Shown one piece after another: positions 6,085 through 6,419 of a DNA stretch of 6,419 nucleotides. A program made the position numbers and the translations under genes. Source of the DNA: an uncultured Erysipelotrichaceae bacterium (GTDB lineage Bacteria; Bacillota_I; Bacilli_A; RF39; UBA660). The first letter of the stretch is position 1. The number at the start of each line of letters is the position of its first letter. The stretch is from positions 1-6,419 of the forward strand of contig CADBMU010000048.1 of assembly GCA_902795845.1 (NCBI GenBank). Direction: 5' to 3'. A model generated the notes under the pieces. It was not told where the DNA came from. It did no database searches and was given only the letters and a program-made list of their open reading frames with translations.

Positions 6085-6176
6085 TTACTCATGGGGTAGT
6101 TTTTGGCTTTCGACATTTATTACTAAATATGACTGCAAGTAGTAGGCATACTTTAAATGCAACATTAAAATTAAAT

Positions 6177-6215
6177 GACAAAGCTGATTATAGCTTTGCT
6201 CCAGCATTTGCCTAA
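6177..6215 (+). other. tmRNA tag-peptide reading frame
   Basis: The frame that ends at TAA 6213-6215 encodes DKADYSFAPAFA from GAC at 6177; with the alanine carried by tmRNA the tag is A-DKADYSFAPAFA. I chose GAC because the five bases before it, TAAAT, match the TAACT before the Bacillus resume codon (T at -5, A at -4). It also lies about 13-16 nt after the proposed first pseudoknot. A start at TTA 6165 would add LKLN and lacks the T at -5. The end Ala-Phe-Ala differs from the usual Leu-Ala-Ala and resembles Mollicutes tags. Confidence 0.7.
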
Positions 6216-6318
6216 TATAAGGTAAGGAGCACTTCTTTTATTCTCTCTTATAGGAATAACTAGAGGTTCATATATATAAGATATATTAAGTTAATTGTTT
6301 AGGTTAATTTAATGAATA

Positions 6319-6409
6319 CTTACTAAACTCGTTATATTATAGGTACGTAATAGCCAGTAATATAATTAAATAATAAATCTTACTAAACTTGTAGACGTTA
6401 TATCATAGG
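6319..6409 (+). repeat. imperfect direct repeat inside tmRNA
   Basis: CTTACTAAACT-(C/T)-G then TTATAT-(T/C)-ATAGG occurs at 6319-6343 and again at 6379-6409. The second copy carries six extra bases (TAGACG). Outside that insertion 23 of 25 positions are identical. The second copy includes the 3' strand of helix 2; the first copy holds the same GTTATAT and could compete for the 5' strand. Confidence 0.7.
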
Positions 6410-6419
6410 ATATTATGGA

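Larger units (their letters stand above)
6093..6419 (+). ncRNA. ssrA: transfer-messenger RNA (tmRNA), 3' end beyond the window
   Basis: tmRNA with SmpB rescues stalled ribosomes and tags the nascent protein for degradation. The 5' end GGGGTAGTTTTTGG, then CTTTCGAC, is the conserved tRNA-like start and D-loop. The 3' part in the window, CTTGTAGACGTTATAT up to ATTATGGA, aligns with the Bacillus stretch CTCGTAGACGCTTAAG up to TTTCTGGA. Only about 30 nt (T-arm and acceptor strand) should be missing. Helix 2 is supported: ATATGAC (6127-6133) with GTTATAT (6397-6403), and CAAGT (6136-6140) with ACTTG (6387-6391). A small first pseudoknot is possible: AAGTA/TACTT (6137-6141, 6149-6153) with GCA/TGC (6146-6148, 6158-6160), but its first stem shares bases with the second helix-2 pairing, so the two are alternatives. 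A tag frame ending in TAA follows. The remaining 200 nt are AT-rich and hold the later pseudoknots, which I cannot resolve by eye. No smpB is visible. Confidence 0.93.

Noticed and set aside
5986..6092. Replication origin between rpmH and ssrA
   Set aside because: The 107 bp is filled by two divergent promoters and leaders, with no DnaA-box cluster or repeated elements.
6165..6176. Tag frame beginning at TTA 6165, giving four more residues
   Set aside because: The bases before it lack the T at -5 seen before other resume codons, and it would start only a few bases after the first pseudoknot; GAC at 6177 fits better.

Overview
The window is very AT-rich and carries the conserved gene block found beside the replication origin in many Bacillota: rpmH, rnpA, yidC, jag, mnmE, mnmG, all on the minus strand. 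The Gram-positive lipoprotein form of YidC, strong Shine-Dalgarno sites, exclusive use of TAA stops and AT-rich promoters with TATAAT boxes point to a low-GC Bacillota, most likely a Bacilli or Mollicutes-like lineage. The tmRNA tag ending in Ala-Phe-Ala resembles Mollicutes tags. Tryptophan is written TGG in the genes I checked and no in-frame TGA was seen, so the standard bacterial code fits. I cannot name a species.

Layout from right to left, following the minus-strand genes. At 6093-6419 (+) is most of an ssrA (tmRNA) gene whose 3' end lies outside the window. About 107 bp with divergent promoters separate it from rpmH (ribosomal protein bL34), which is too short for many ORF callers. A hairpin terminator/attenuator follows the rpmH stop by one base, then come rnpA (RNase P protein), yidC (membrane insertase) and jag/khpB (RNA-binding partner), each separated by only 2 bp. 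This operon ends at a bidirectional terminator (3840-3874).

Between jag and mnmE, where the conserved block is usually continuous, sits a roughly 1 kb two-gene module. It has a small XRE-family regulator (minus) and a three-pass membrane protein with an extracytoplasmic domain (plus), divergent from a shared 114-bp control region that holds a repeated 10-mer overlapping the promoters. The module is bounded by terminators on both sides. This is the most accessory-looking part of the window.

Then come mnmE (true start ATG at 2798) and mnmG (partial, running off the left edge), the two subunits of the tRNA wobble-uridine modification enzyme. Each appears to have its own TATAAT promoter. The core genes link translation machinery (bL34), tRNA processing (RnpA), membrane protein insertion (YidC with Jag), tRNA modification (MnmEG) and ribosome rescue (tmRNA). 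I see no CRISPR array, insertion sequence, phage gene or convincing replication origin. The nearest thing to an undescribed system is the XRE/membrane-protein module; the other points of interest are variations on known parts (shortened bL34, atypical KH loop in Jag, tmRNA tag and internal repeat, ssrA next to rpmH).
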